Made by a program: the position numbers and the translations under genes
Notes under the pieces: model-generated
The model's input: the letters and a program-made list of their open reading frames with translations, nothing else
Database searches by the model: none
Told to the model about the DNA's origin: nothing
In this document: positions 52,153-60,797 of the stretch, in pieces
Numbering within the stretch: position 1 is the first letter of the stretch
Layout of the letters: the number at the start of each line of letters is the position of its first letter
NCBI RefSeq assembly: GCF_002214565.1
Contig: NZ_CP015106.1
Coordinates: 248,001 to 312,000 of the forward strand
Origin: Thermococcus radiotolerans
Lineage (GTDB): Archaea; Methanobacteriota_B; Thermococci; Thermococcales; Thermococcaceae
Length of the DNA stretch: 64,000 bases
Direction: 5' to 3'

Positions 52153-52231
52153 TTCTTTCACCACCCTAATGTTATTAGTCCGTCCTTATAAGGTTTGCGC
52201 CTCAAACTTGAGAAACGGAAAAGCGAAAGGT

Positions 52232-52747
52232 TCACTCAAAGACCACGAACTTGTCCCTGGGGGCACCGCATACTGGACAGTACTCGGGCGCCTCGTCAAC
52301 TGTGGTATAGCCGCAGACCGGGCAGATGTAGACCTTCTTCACCTCGATATCCGTTCCGCTCTCGGCCTTCTCCTTGGCGGCTTTGTAGAGCTCCGCGTGT
52401 ATCTTCTCGGCCTCGAGGGCGTAGTGCGTCGTTCTCACGGCGTCCTTCTCGCCCTGGAACTCGGCGGTGTTCTTGAAGACGGGGTACATCTCCCCGACCT
52501 CGTAGGTCTCTCCGTCTATGCCCGCCTGCAGGTTCTCGGGAGTCTTCCCGAGGTGCCCGAGCGCTATGAAGTGGTTCTTCGCGTGAATGAACTCCGCGTG
52601 GGCGATAGCCCTGAAGAGCTTGGCTATGTTCGGGAAACCCTCCTTCTCGGCCTGTTCGGCAAAAATCAGGTACTTCATGTGGGCCATGCTCTCGCCGGCG
52701 AAGGCATCCTCCAGAAACTTCCGGGTCATTGCTCTCTTAACTGGCAT
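52232..52747 (-). CDS. rbr: Rubrerythrin
   Basis: 171 residues, the length of P. furiosus rubrerythrin. N-terminal ferritin domain: FAGESMAHMKYLIFAEQAEKEG, HAEFIHAKNHF (first segment split: FAGESMAHMKY, LIFAEQAEKEG) and LEAEKIHAELYKAA; C-terminal rubredoxin domain CPVCGYT...CPVCGAPRDKFVVFE. It reduces peroxide with rubredoxin electrons. ATG 52747 is preferred over GTG 52759. A TATA (CGTTATATAG) lies about 30 bases upstream. Confidence 0.95.
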   Translation of the reverse strand: MPVKRAMTRKFLEDAFAGESMAHMKYLIFAEQAEKEGFPNIAKLFRAIAHAEFIHAKNHFIALGHLGKTPENLQAGIDGETYEVGEMYPVFKNTAEFQGEKDAVRTTHYALEAEKIHAELYKAAKEKAESGTDIEVKKVYICPVCGYTTVDEAPEYCPVCGAPRDKFVVFE

Positions 52748-52850
52748 GGGATACACCATAAAAAGGAGGAAACGAAACTATATAACGGTTTTCTGAACCT
52801 TTGGTTTGCCCTTCCGCTTACTTCCATTGGAAGACAGTTCGCGGCTGGTT

Positions 52851-54080
52851 CTATGAGATCCAGCTAATGAGTTTCCTGACTGCCTCCCTCAACCGCTCCT
52901 CGTCCTCCTTTCTGAGCATTCCCCTGCCCTCAACGGTGTCGACGTGATCAAACTTGCTCCTCGCTATGAGTGTCTCGATCTTCCTTCCAGCAACGCCGCC
53001 CCAGCCGTAGGCACCGACGATGAGGACGGGCTTCTCGTAGTTGGCCTTGTCGAGGAGCTCAAAGAGTGTGTATCTTATTCTGGGATGGATATCGGCCTCA
53101 AAGGTCGAGGCGCCGATGATTATCGCCTCGCTGTCCGGGACCTCACCCAGTATATCGCTCACCGCGGGGGCCTCCTTGTCCGTGAACCGGTAAACGACCG
53201 GGTTCAGTCCGTTCTTCCTCAGCTCGTCGAGGACTATCTCCATCCTCCTCTCAACGAAGCCGTACATGGAGTCGTAGAGCACCAGAACCTTGCCCTTCGT
53301 GGCCTTTCCAGCTCCGACTGCCTCGTAGTGCTCGAATATCCTGGCCGGGTTCTTCCTCCATATGAGTCCGTGGCCGGGAAGTATCATTCTGGCATCATCA
53401 ATTATTCCTAGGTTTCTCAGCTTCTTGATGTTCTGGACGATGTACTTGTGGTAGTGGCCTATGATGGTCACTATGTACTTGGTCACGTGGGGCAGGTAGC
53501 GCTGAACGACCTCCTCGTCGCTGTCGTCTATCCTTTCCGGAATCCCGTAGCCTCCCCCGGCGTCGCAGCTGAATATGAGCCCCTCCTCAACTACGTAGGT
53601 TATCATAGTGTCCGGCCAGTGGAGCCAGGGAACGGTTATGAAGCGGAACGTCTTGCCCCCTATGCTCATCTCCTCGCCGTCTTTGATCGTGTGGAAGTTT
53701 TCAACGACTTTCTCGCCGTAGAAGCCCTCCAGGAAGCGCTTCGCGAAGCTCGTGCCTATGAGTTTAGCTTTGTAGCCGTTGGCCTCAAGGAAGGCCGGCA
53801 GGGCCCCGGTGTGGTCGGGCTCGGTGTGGTGGATTACGACATGGGTTATCTCCTTTGGATCAACCAGCTTTCCAAGGGCTTCCATGAAGAGGTCTGTGTA
53901 TTCCCGCTTGCTCAGGTCGAAGAGAACCGTCGCACCATCGAGCTTCATCAGGTAAGCGTTGTAGGTTATCCCCTCGGGAATGCTCCAGGTGGCCTCGAAG
54001 TACCTTATCCTATCATCATCGACCCGGATTATGTAGAGCTCCGGATCGTCGCGAATCTTTTCAACTTTCACATCGGGCAT
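52851..54080 (-). CDS. A-type flavoprotein (FprA-like flavodiiron protein)
   Basis: About 409 residues: an N-terminal metallo-beta-lactamase-like di-iron domain (HHTEPDHTGALP holds the HxExDH ligands; VPWLHWPDTMIT and GHYHKYIVQN more) and a C-terminal flavodoxin domain (KVLVLYDSMYGFVERRM). Reduces O2 to water or NO, probably with rubredoxin-type electron supply. ATG 54080 has GGTGAT four bases upstream; GTG 54089 is weaker. It sits next to rubrerythrin and is part of the oxygen-detoxification set. Confidence 0.93.
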   Translation of the reverse strand: MPDVKVEKIRDDPELYIIRVDDDRIRYFEATWSIPEGITYNAYLMKLDGATVLFDLSKREYTDLFMEALGKLVDPKEITHVVIHHTEPDHTGALPAFLEANGYKAKLIGTSFAKRFLEGFYGEKVVENFHTIKDGEEMSIGGKTFRFITVPWLHWPDTMITYVVEEGLIFSCDAGGGYGIPERIDDSDEEVVQRYLPHVTKYIVTIIGHYHKYIVQNIKKLRNLGIIDDARMILPGHGLIWRKNPARIFEHYEAVGAGKATKGKVLVLYDSMYGFVERRMEIVLDELRKNGLNPVVYRFTDKEAPAVSDILGEVPDSEAIIIGASTFEADIHPRIRYTLFELLDKANYEKPVLIVGAYGWGGVAGRKIETLIARSKFDHVDTVEGRGMLRKEDEERLREAVRKLISWIS

Positions 54081-54280
54081 TTCTATCACCGAACCTATTT
54101 GGTGCGGAAGAATAAAAAGCCTTTCTTGATCAAAAAGTTAGGAAATGAATTGGTAGCGTCAAAAGTTGAAAGGGACCCTACCTCGCGAGAGTTGGGCATG
54201 TGCCCATATCGCCTACGAGCGGCTCTTCGAACAAACCCCGTAACCAGAAAATTTATCGCACCAACCGCAAATTATGAACC

Positions 54281-54838
54281 ATGCTACGGTATCTGAGGTA
54301 TTCCGGAATAGCCGGCGGGGTGGTCTACTGGCTCTTCGTTGCCTGGAGCATAAGCCGAAATCCCTGGTTCTCGTTCTTTGAAAACGCCCTCAGCGACCTC
54401 GGGGCCGAAGGGGCAACCTCTCCGTGGATATACAACTACGGGCTGATAATCACCGCGGTGTTTGTGTTCGCGTTCTCGCTCTGCCTGATCTTCGCTGCCG
54501 GGAACAAGCTCGGGACGGTGGGTGGGGCATACGTCAGCATCTCCGCGATATTCCTTGCACTCATCGGTGTTTTCCCCGGCGGAACGAGGCCGCACGGATT
54601 CGTCTCAACGTACTTCTTCGTCCAGTTCTTTCTGGGAGTGCTGGTCTACGGGGCGGGTTCAAAGGATAGGGTTATCCGCTACGGTTCCGGGCTTCTCTTC
54701 GCCCTGGCTGTGGTTGGAACGTTTCTCCACTGGCCGTCCGTGGCCCTGATAGAGACCTATGAGATAGCGCTGATAATGGCCTTCACCGTCATCGTCTCGG
54801 TTAGGAAGCGGGATTGCGCACCCGGGCTTGGCCAGTGA
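54281..54838 (+). CDS. DUF998 membrane protein
   Basis: 185 residues with six membrane segments and the DUF998 motif FENALSDLGAEG near residues 33-44. Function unknown. ATG 54281 lies about 27 bases after a TATA-like AATTTATC (54250-54257) with no ribosome site, fitting a leaderless transcript. The next gene starts 50 bases on and has its own TATA. Confidence 0.82.
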   Translation: MLRYLRYSGIAGGVVYWLFVAWSISRNPWFSFFENALSDLGAEGATSPWIYNYGLIITAVFVFAFSLCLIFAAGNKLGTVGGAYVSISAIFLALIGVFPGGTRPHGFVSTYFFVQFFLGVLVYGAGSKDRVIRYGSGLLFALAVVGTFLHWPSVALIETYEIALIMAFTVIVSVRKRDCAPGLGQ

Positions 54839-54888
54839 TCCGATGGGAAAAGAAAAGCCTCATATATCCCGAGGTTCAACGTTTAGTG

Positions 54889-55875
54889 ATGAGCCGTATG
54901 CTGAATCACAGGAGGAGCGTTCTGGTCATTGCGGTGGGCCTTCTTCTGCTGATTGGAGTTGCCGGATACCTCTCTTTTCTTGAGAGTCACAGGCCGTACC
55001 CCAGCGATGTGAGGGGCTCCATCCGAGTTGGCGGGCTGGAGAGGACGTACATAGTACACTTTCCTCCGAATTTTTCTAAGGATGAGCATCCACCCCTTCT
55101 GATAGCCCTCCATGGAGGCGGTGGGGCCGGTTTCGACATGGAGCGCCTCACACGGGGCGGCCTTAACACCCTGGCCGACCGGGAGCGCTTTGTCGTGGTC
55201 TACCCGGACGGCATAGAGAGGCACTGGAACGATGGCCGGAACCTATCGCGCTATCGCGCGCAGAGGGAGAACATAGACGACGTTGCGTTCATATCGGCGC
55301 TCATCGACCTGTTCGTGACGAAATACGGTGTGAACGGGAGCAGGATTTACGTTACCGGGATGTCGAACGGCGGGCTGATGACCTACCGGCTCGCCTGCGA
55401 GATTCCCGAGAGGCTGGCGGCGGTGGCTATCGTTGGCGTCTCCATGTCCGAGAACCTCTACAACGACTGCCCCTCCGATAGCCCCCTCCCGATTCTGATG
55501 ATACTTGGGACTGACGACCCCCTAGTCCCCTGGAACGGCGGTGAGCTCCACTTCGGGCCGATTGAGCTTGGGCGGGTCGTTTCCATCGAGAAAACCGTTG
55601 GGTACTGGGCGGTCAGAAACGGCTGCACCGTGAGGCACGAGAGAGAATACCTTCCGGACATCGACCCCGAAGACGGAACGCGCGTCTGGGTCGAGAGGTA
55701 CTCGAACTGCACCGATGAGGCTGAGCTCGTTCTATACGGTATCGAGGGCGGAGGTCACACGTGGCCGGGTGGCTACCAGTACCTCCCCCAGAGCATCATC
55801 GGGAGGACGAGCAGGGACATGGACGCCAACGAAATCATCTGGGAGTTCCTCAGTGGCCACCGGAGGAACGGCTGA
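54889..55875 (+). CDS. Membrane-anchored PHB-depolymerase-like esterase (LpqC family)
   Basis: About 328 residues: an N-terminal hydrophobic anchor (about 12-32), then an alpha/beta hydrolase domain. LIALHGGGG is the oxyanion region, TGMSNGGLMTY the nucleophile elbow (Ser), LGTDDPLVPW the acid and GGGHTWPGG the catalytic His. Relatives are feruloyl/acetylxylan-type or polyhydroxybutyrate-like esterases; the substrate is uncertain. The extracellular orientation fits polymer use. ATG 54889 is leaderless relative to TATA CATATATC (54861-54868); the frame opens earlier but without support. Confidence 0.83.
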   Translation: MSRMLNHRRSVLVIAVGLLLLIGVAGYLSFLESHRPYPSDVRGSIRVGGLERTYIVHFPPNFSKDEHPPLLIALHGGGGAGFDMERLTRGGLNTLADRERFVVVYPDGIERHWNDGRNLSRYRAQRENIDDVAFISALIDLFVTKYGVNGSRIYVTGMSNGGLMTYRLACEIPERLAAVAIVGVSMSENLYNDCPSDSPLPILMILGTDDPLVPWNGGELHFGPIELGRVVSIEKTVGYWAVRNGCTVRHEREYLPDIDPEDGTRVWVERYSNCTDEAELVLYGIEGGGHTWPGGYQYLPQSIIGRTSRDMDANEIIWEFLSGHRRNG

Positions 55876-55946
55876 GCTCCCAAAAAGTTATACGGCCTTT
55901 TTCCACACCCGGTATGTAGGCAGGTGTTCATTGAGGAGGTCTCGCC

Positions 55947-56423
55947 ATGTCTCCTGTGCCGCCACCGATAAGAGGAAGACCCGACCGCTGGAGGGAGCTC
56001 ACGCCGGAGCTTGCCGAGAGGGCGATAGAGACCGTGAAAAACGCCCTTCCCTTTTTCACCGCTGGAACGCCGATCGTCCATCACGCACCCCATGGCATTC
56101 ACGTGGATGTCCCGGTCATGTACCTGAGCTTTGCCGTGGACAGGATTCACTACAACCCTGAGACGAAAACCCCGGCTCCAAAGGGCCTGCCGCCGGAGTC
56201 TATGGTAGCCGAAGTCAATCCGGAAGAGGTTAGGGAGCGGGTTCAGGCGCTATTGAGCGAACTCAGCGTTCTCAGTGGGGCCGAGTTCCGTGCAGAGGAT
56301 TGTTGGGTCGTGCCGGTTGCGTGGAAAAGCTTTATAATCCTGCACGTCCGCGTCTCGGCTGATGGCAAGGAGCTCATCCCGGATTACGGCCTTACAGAGG
56401 AGGTTAGGAGACACGGCGTTTGA
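55947..56423 (+). CDS. Conserved hypothetical protein
   Basis: 158 residues, no recognised domain. Features seen: ELTPELAERAIETVKNALPFF helix (two parts: ELTPELAERAI, ETVKNALPFF), HHAPHGIHVDVPVMY with four His that might bind metal, and AEDCWVVPVAWKSFIILHV. The start has GGAGGT six bases upstream. It overlaps the next permease by 62 bases on paper and lies upstream of it, so cotranscription is likely. Function unknown. Confidence 0.65.
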   Translation: MSPVPPPIRGRPDRWRELTPELAERAIETVKNALPFFTAGTPIVHHAPHGIHVDVPVMYLSFAVDRIHYNPETKTPAPKGLPPESMVAEVNPEEVRERVQALLSELSVLSGAEFRAEDCWVVPVAWKSFIILHVRVSADGKELIPDYGLTEEVRRHGV

Positions 56424-57501
56424 GAGGCTGAAGGGCTTCGTAAGACGTGAGTGGTTCCTCACGGTGCTCCTGGTGCTTTACCTAGTCCTGGTTCTCAACG
56501 ACCCCTCCCTCCCAGATAGAACGCCCAACCTGGTGGACTGGAGGAGCCTGGCCCTGATAACGTCGCTCATACTCGTCTCAAAGGGTCTTGAGCTGTCGGG
56601 AATCTTCACTCGCCTTTCCATTGGGCTCATATCGCTCTCCGGCGGCTCCGAGCGGAAACTGATGCTTCTCCTAATTCCCATCATAGCCCTCTCCTCAGCG
56701 GTGATAATGAACGACACCGCGATGCTCGTCTTCATCCCTCTGGTCGTCATCACCGCTCGGCTCGCCGGGATAAACACCGCCCGCGCCGTCACGCTCTCGG
56801 CAATAGCGGCGAACGTCGGCTCGGCGCTGACTCCGATCGGAAACCCCCAGAATATCATAATCTGGAACACGTACGGCCTTTCCTTTCTGGGGTTCGTGGG
56901 GGCGATGCTGCTCCCCGTGACCCTGTGGCTCGTCCTCATCGTCCTTTTCACGCTCACGATACGGGAAAGGCCAATATCCATCGAGAGGCTGCCCCCAGTG
57001 GCGATTAAAACGAGGCTCTTTGCCGCATCGCTCTTCCTTCTGATCGGGGACATACTCCTCACCGAAACCGGGAGGCCGCTCTGGACCCTTCCGCTGACCC
57101 TGCTGGTTCTGCTCATCCTCGGCAGGGAGGCTTTGCTGGGCTTCGACTGGGCGCTGGTTTTGACCTTTGCCTTCATCTTCGTGGACTTCGGTGAGGTTGC
57201 CCGCCTGATTTCCGGCTCTTCCTGGCTTCCCTCGGGGGGACTAGTTCTCCTCCTCGCCTCTGCCGGTCTGAGCCAGCTCATCAGCAACGTTCCCGCGACG
57301 GTGGTCTTCATAGGCTCGCGGCCGGAGTGGTTTCCCCTCGCCCTCGGCGTGAACCTGGGCGGAACGGGGATAATAATCGGCTCCCTCGCGAACCTCATAG
57401 CCCTCCGCATCTCTGGAATCGGCATTAGGGACTTCCACAGGTTTTCGATTCCGTACTTTCTGGTGGCCTTGGTGGTTTCGATTCTGATATTCCTGCTCTG
57501 A
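56362..57501 (+). CDS. Anion permease of the ArsB/NhaD/SLC13 superfamily
   Basis: 379 residues with about 10 membrane segments. NDTAMLVFIPLVV and GSALTPIGNPQNIIIW are the paired ion-binding motifs of ArsB/NhaD-like carriers, and LISNVPATVVFIG the second repeat. Substrate (Na+, arsenite or dicarboxylate) cannot be fixed by sequence. The start is uncertain: ATG 56362 lies 62 bases inside the preceding gene and has no obvious ribosome site, but no later start in frame leaves the first segment intact. Confidence 0.78.
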   Translation: MARSSSRITALQRRLGDTAFERLKGFVRREWFLTVLLVLYLVLVLNDPSLPDRTPNLVDWRSLALITSLILVSKGLELSGIFTRLSIGLISLSGGSERKLMLLLIPIIALSSAVIMNDTAMLVFIPLVVITARLAGINTARAVTLSAIAANVGSALTPIGNPQNIIIWNTYGLSFLGFVGAMLLPVTLWLVLIVLFTLTIRERPISIERLPPVAIKTRLFAASLFLLIGDILLTETGRPLWTLPLTLLVLLILGREALLGFDWALVLTFAFIFVDFGEVARLISGSSWLPSGGLVLLLASAGLSQLISNVPATVVFIGSRPEWFPLALGVNLGGTGIIIGSLANLIALRISGIGIRDFHRFSIPYFLVALVVSILIFLL

Positions 57502-57537
57502 CCCTCTGAGGGTTTCGAAATGGGAAGGTTTATAAGA

Positions 57538-57561
57538 ACATTTGCACAACTGCTCAAATGT
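57538..57561 (+). promoter_or_regulatory. Operator-like inverted repeat before the ArsR/CadC gene
   Basis: ACATTTG-N10-CAAATGT is a perfect seven-base inverted repeat just after the TATA box (GTTTATAAG, 57528-57536) and over the likely start site, with GGTGA following. It resembles ArsR/SmtB-type operators in form and position. Confidence 0.6.
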
Positions 57562-57574
57562 AGTGGTGAAGAAA

Positions 57575-57931
57575 ATGACCGAGGTCTGCAAGGTGTACGA
57601 AGAGCATCTGGACAGAATCCTGGAGGCCCAGGCGAAGCTGCCCGAGGAGGAGAGTATACTCGAGGCGGCGGACTTCTTCGACGCCCTTGGGAACCCCACC
57701 AGGCTTAAAATCCTGCTCGCGCTCATGGAGGCCGGGGAACTCTGCACCTGCGACCTCTCTGCGATAACCAAGCTTTCCGTCTCGGCCATCTCTCACCAGC
57801 TCCGCATCCTCAAGGACAGGAAGATAGTCGCCTACCGCAAGGATGGCAAGAACGTCTTCTACCGCCTGGACGACGAGCACATCAGGAAACTCCTGAGGAC
57901 CGCCCTCGAGCATCTCTCGGAGGCAAAGTGA
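57575..57931 (+). CDS. ArsR/SmtB-family metal regulator (CadC-like)
   Basis: 118-residue winged-helix repressor. ADFFDALGNPTRLKILLAL starts the domain, ELCTCDLSAI gives the CxC metal site in the recognition region and Cys5 near the N-terminus completes a CadC-like thiolate set. KLSVSAISHQLRILKD is the DNA-reading helix. Metal binding would release the operator just upstream and induce the ATPase gene, with which it overlaps by one base. ATG 57575 has GGTGA five bases upstream. Confidence 0.88.
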   Translation: MTEVCKVYEEHLDRILEAQAKLPEEESILEAADFFDALGNPTRLKILLALMEAGELCTCDLSAITKLSVSAISHQLRILKDRKIVAYRKDGKNVFYRLDDEHIRKLLRTALEHLSEAK

Positions 57932-59997
57932 TGCCGCAGAAGCTCGTCCTTGAGGGACTCGACTGCGCGAGCTGTGCATATGAGATAGAGGAGGCCCTCA
58001 AAAAGGAGGGCTTTGAGTTCGCGCTCGTGAACTTCACAACTAAGGAGCTGGTTATAGAGGGCAACGTCGAGAAGGCCAAGGAGATAGTGAAGAGGGTCGA
58101 GCCCGACGTTGAGGTTCTCGAAAAGGATGAGCATGACCACGTCCACAATCACGGTGAGACTGACTGGGGGACGGTTTACTCCATAGGCCTCTCGCTGGTT
58201 CTCTTTGCCGTTGGAATCGTGATGCGCTACCACTACGGCATTGACGACTGGGTGGTCTTTGGCATCTTCCTCGCGAGCTACCTGATGGCCGGCTGGCGTG
58301 TGCTGAGGAGTGCGGTGATCAACTCCCTCCACGGCAACGTCTTCGACGAGAACTTCCTCATAGCGGTCGCCACGCTGGGAGCCTTCGCCATTCGGGAGTA
58401 TCCTGAAGGGGTCGCCGTCATGCTGTTCTACGTTGTCGGCGAGTTCTTCCAGGACCTAGCGGTGAACAGGTCGCGGCGCTCCATAAAGGCACTGCTTGCA
58501 CTCAAGGCCGAGTATGCGAACCTGCTCGGGGACGGCGAGGTCATCAGGGTGAAGCCGGAGGAGCTGAAGGCCGGCGACGTGATCCTCGTGAAGCCCGGCG
58601 AGAAGGTTTCCGTTGATGGCGTCGTTATGGAGGGCGAATCCACCGTGGATGCGTCCGCACTGACTGGCGAGAGCGTTCCAAGGGCCGTGCGGGAAGGAGA
58701 GGAAATCCTCTCGGGCATGGTCAACCTCTCCGGCCTCCTCAAGGTTCGCGTGACCAGAGAGCTTAGCGAGTCCACCATATCCAAAATCCTTGAGCTGGTG
58801 GAGAACGCTAGTGCCAGAAAGGCCAAGACCGAGAAGTTCATAACTCGCTTTGCCCACTACTACACGCCCGCCGTTGTGGGGATAGCCGCCCTAATAGCAA
58901 CTGTTCCTCCGCTGATAACCGGAGACCCCTTCACTCCCTGGATTTACAGGGCTTTAGTCATACTAGTGATCTCATGCCCCTGTGCCCTGGTTCTCTCCAT
59001 ACCCCTCGGCTACTTCGGCGGCATCGGAAGGGCGGCCAGGGAGGGAATACTCGTCAAGGGTTCCAACTACCTCGACACCCTCAAGGAAGCTAGCATCGTG
59101 GCCTTCGATAAGACCGGTACGCTGACAAAGGGCGTTTTCAAGGTCACGAAGGTTAAAACGAGGAACGGATTCAGCGAGGAAGAGATCATCGGGTTCGCAG
59201 CTTTGGCAGAGGCCCACTCGAACCACCCGATAGCGAAGGCCATACGCGAGGCTTACGGCGAGGACATCAACGAGGCAGAGATAGTCGAGTACGAGGAGAT
59301 AGCCGGCCACGGTGTCAGGGCTAGGATAGACGGCGTCGAGGTCATGGTCGGAAACGACAGGCTCCTCCACAGGTTCAAGGTCGAGCACGACACCTGCCAC
59401 GTTAGGGGAACCGTTGCACACGTCGTCATCAACGGAAAATATGCGGGCTACATAATTATCTCCGACGAGATAAAGGACGACGCCCCGCTCGCTGTGAAGG
59501 AGCTCAAGCGCCTCGGGGTCAAAAAGGTCGTGATGGTGACCGGTGACAGCAGGGACGTTGCCGAGGAGATAGCGGAGCAGCTTGGCCTCGACGGGTTCTA
59601 CGCTGAGCTCTTGCCGGGGGACAAGGTGAGGGTCATAGAGGAGCTTGAAGCGGAAGCCGAGGGGAAGGTTGTCTTCGTTGGTGACGGCATAAACGACGCA
59701 CCGGTGCTGGCCAGGGCCGATGTGGGCGTTGCGATGGGGGCCCTTGGAAGCGACGCGGCAATAGAAACGGCCGACGTCGTCATAATGGACGACAAACCGT
59801 CCAAGCTGCCCACGGGAATCAGGATAGCGAGGACAACCCAGAGGATAGTGTGGCAGAACATAATCTTCGCCCTCGGCGTTAAGCTCGCCTTCATAAGCCT
59901 TGGAATCCTCGGGGAGGCGACCATGTGGGAGGCGGTCTTTGCCGATGTAGGGGTTGCCCTCATAGCGGTCTTCAACGCGATGAGGATTCTGAGGTGA
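57931..59997 (+). CDS. P1B-type heavy-metal ATPase (CadA/ZntA-like, CPC type)
   Basis: 688 residues. N-terminal heavy-metal domain GLDCASC (residues 9-15) and a His-rich linker HDHVHNHGE; the membrane CPC motif is in VISCPCALVLS; phosphorylation site FDKTGTLTKG, TGES and GDGINDAP follow. It exports divalent soft metals (Cd, Zn, Pb). CPC plus a His-rich N-terminus favours Zn/Cd over Cu. GGAGG precedes ATG 57931 and the start is coupled to the ArsR gene by TGATG. It ends next to a convergent acetyltransferase gene with a 26-base overlap. Confidence 0.92.
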   Translation: MPQKLVLEGLDCASCAYEIEEALKKEGFEFALVNFTTKELVIEGNVEKAKEIVKRVEPDVEVLEKDEHDHVHNHGETDWGTVYSIGLSLVLFAVGIVMRYHYGIDDWVVFGIFLASYLMAGWRVLRSAVINSLHGNVFDENFLIAVATLGAFAIREYPEGVAVMLFYVVGEFFQDLAVNRSRRSIKALLALKAEYANLLGDGEVIRVKPEELKAGDVILVKPGEKVSVDGVVMEGESTVDASALTGESVPRAVREGEEILSGMVNLSGLLKVRVTRELSESTISKILELVENASARKAKTEKFITRFAHYYTPAVVGIAALIATVPPLITGDPFTPWIYRALVILVISCPCALVLSIPLGYFGGIGRAAREGILVKGSNYLDTLKEASIVAFDKTGTLTKGVFKVTKVKTRNGFSEEEIIGFAALAEAHSNHPIAKAIREAYGEDINEAEIVEYEEIAGHGVRARIDGVEVMVGNDRLLHRFKVEHDTCHVRGTVAHVVINGKYAGYIIISDEIKDDAPLAVKELKRLGVKKVVMVTGDSRDVAEEIAEQLGLDGFYAELLPGDKVRVIEELEAEAEGKVVFVGDGINDAPVLARADVGVAMGALGSDAAIETADVVIMDDKPSKLPTGIRIARTTQRIVWQNIIFALGVKLAFISLGILGEATMWEAVFADVGVALIAVFNAMRILR

Positions 59998-60622
59998 GGC
60001 TGCCTTTGCTTTCCCCTTTCAGCTCCTTCACCATTCTATAGAACTCGTAAGTCTTCCCTTCAAGCTCTAAGGAGTGCTCCCTCTCAACGGAGTAGCCGAG
60101 CTTTTTGTATATGGCTATCGCCCTCTCATTGTCCCTCTCAACGTCTAGGACTATTCTCTCTGCCCCGCTCTCCTTGGCGAGCCTTTCCGCTTCCAGCATG
60201 AGGGCCTTTCCGATTCCCTTTCCGCGGAATTCCGGGTAAACGGCGACGTTGCTGACGTAGTAGTCTCCCTTTTCCAGTCTCCCAGAACCCGATGTGGAGC
60301 TTATGAACCCTGGAAGCTTCCTCAGAAAATCAAAGCCGAGGCTCTTCATCATCAACCAGCCCGTTCTCTTCTCTTCCCTCTCCTTGACCTTCCAGTCGTA
60401 GCTCAGGAGCATTCCGGCTATCTGTCCTCTGTAAATCGCAAAGACGACGTGCTCGTGGCTGAAAAGGTTTTGCTTTTCGAGGAAGAGCCTTCTGAAAAGC
60501 TCGGAGAACCTCGGCCCGAGCAGGGCTGGGAAGTACTCGGGCGCGGAAATTTCCATGAGCCTAGCGAAGTGCTCGGCCTCGGTTTTCTTCCCCTCTCCAG
60601 CCTTTAGAACTACCCCTACCAT
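59972..60622 (-). CDS. GNAT-family N-acetyltransferase (RimI-like)
   Basis: 216 residues. VSNVAVYPEFRGKGIGKALMLEAERLAKE gives the acetyl-CoA motif (FRGKGIGKAL) and VLDVERDNERAIAIYKKLGY the C-terminal motif B, together typical of RimI-like protein N-acetyltransferases. Substrate unknown. It overlaps the metal ATPase end by 26 bases on the opposite strand; no cotranscribed partner. Confidence 0.87.
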   Translation of the reverse strand: MVGVVLKAGEGKKTEAEHFARLMEISAPEYFPALLGPRFSELFRRLFLEKQNLFSHEHVVFAIYRGQIAGMLLSYDWKVKEREEKRTGWLMMKSLGFDFLRKLPGFISSTSGSGRLEKGDYYVSNVAVYPEFRGKGIGKALMLEAERLAKESGAERIVLDVERDNERAIAIYKKLGYSVEREHSLELEGKTYEFYRMVKELKGESKGSLTSESSSR

Positions 60623-60745
60623 GATTACGTTTTGTGGGTCAATGTTTATAACCCTGCTCCAGCCCTTCTGGTTTCCCGGATCTATCTGCTTGGTGGGTCA
60701 GGACTCCTATTTTAAAAGTTCAGACGGCTTTGGTTTACATTCTGG

Positions 60746-60770
60746 TAATAATAAGCCTATTAGGGTCTTA
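60746..60770 (+). promoter_or_regulatory. Copper-region promoter motif, copy 1
   Basis: TAATAATAAGCC, then TATTAGGGTCTTA, upstream of the CopB-type ATPase. It combines a TATA-like TAATAATA with AAGCC...GG.CTT, matching the copy at 62904-62928. Candidate site of the CopR-like regulator at 63266. Confidence 0.55.
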
Positions 60771-60797
60771 GATCAAATGTTGTGATAGGTGAGTAGG

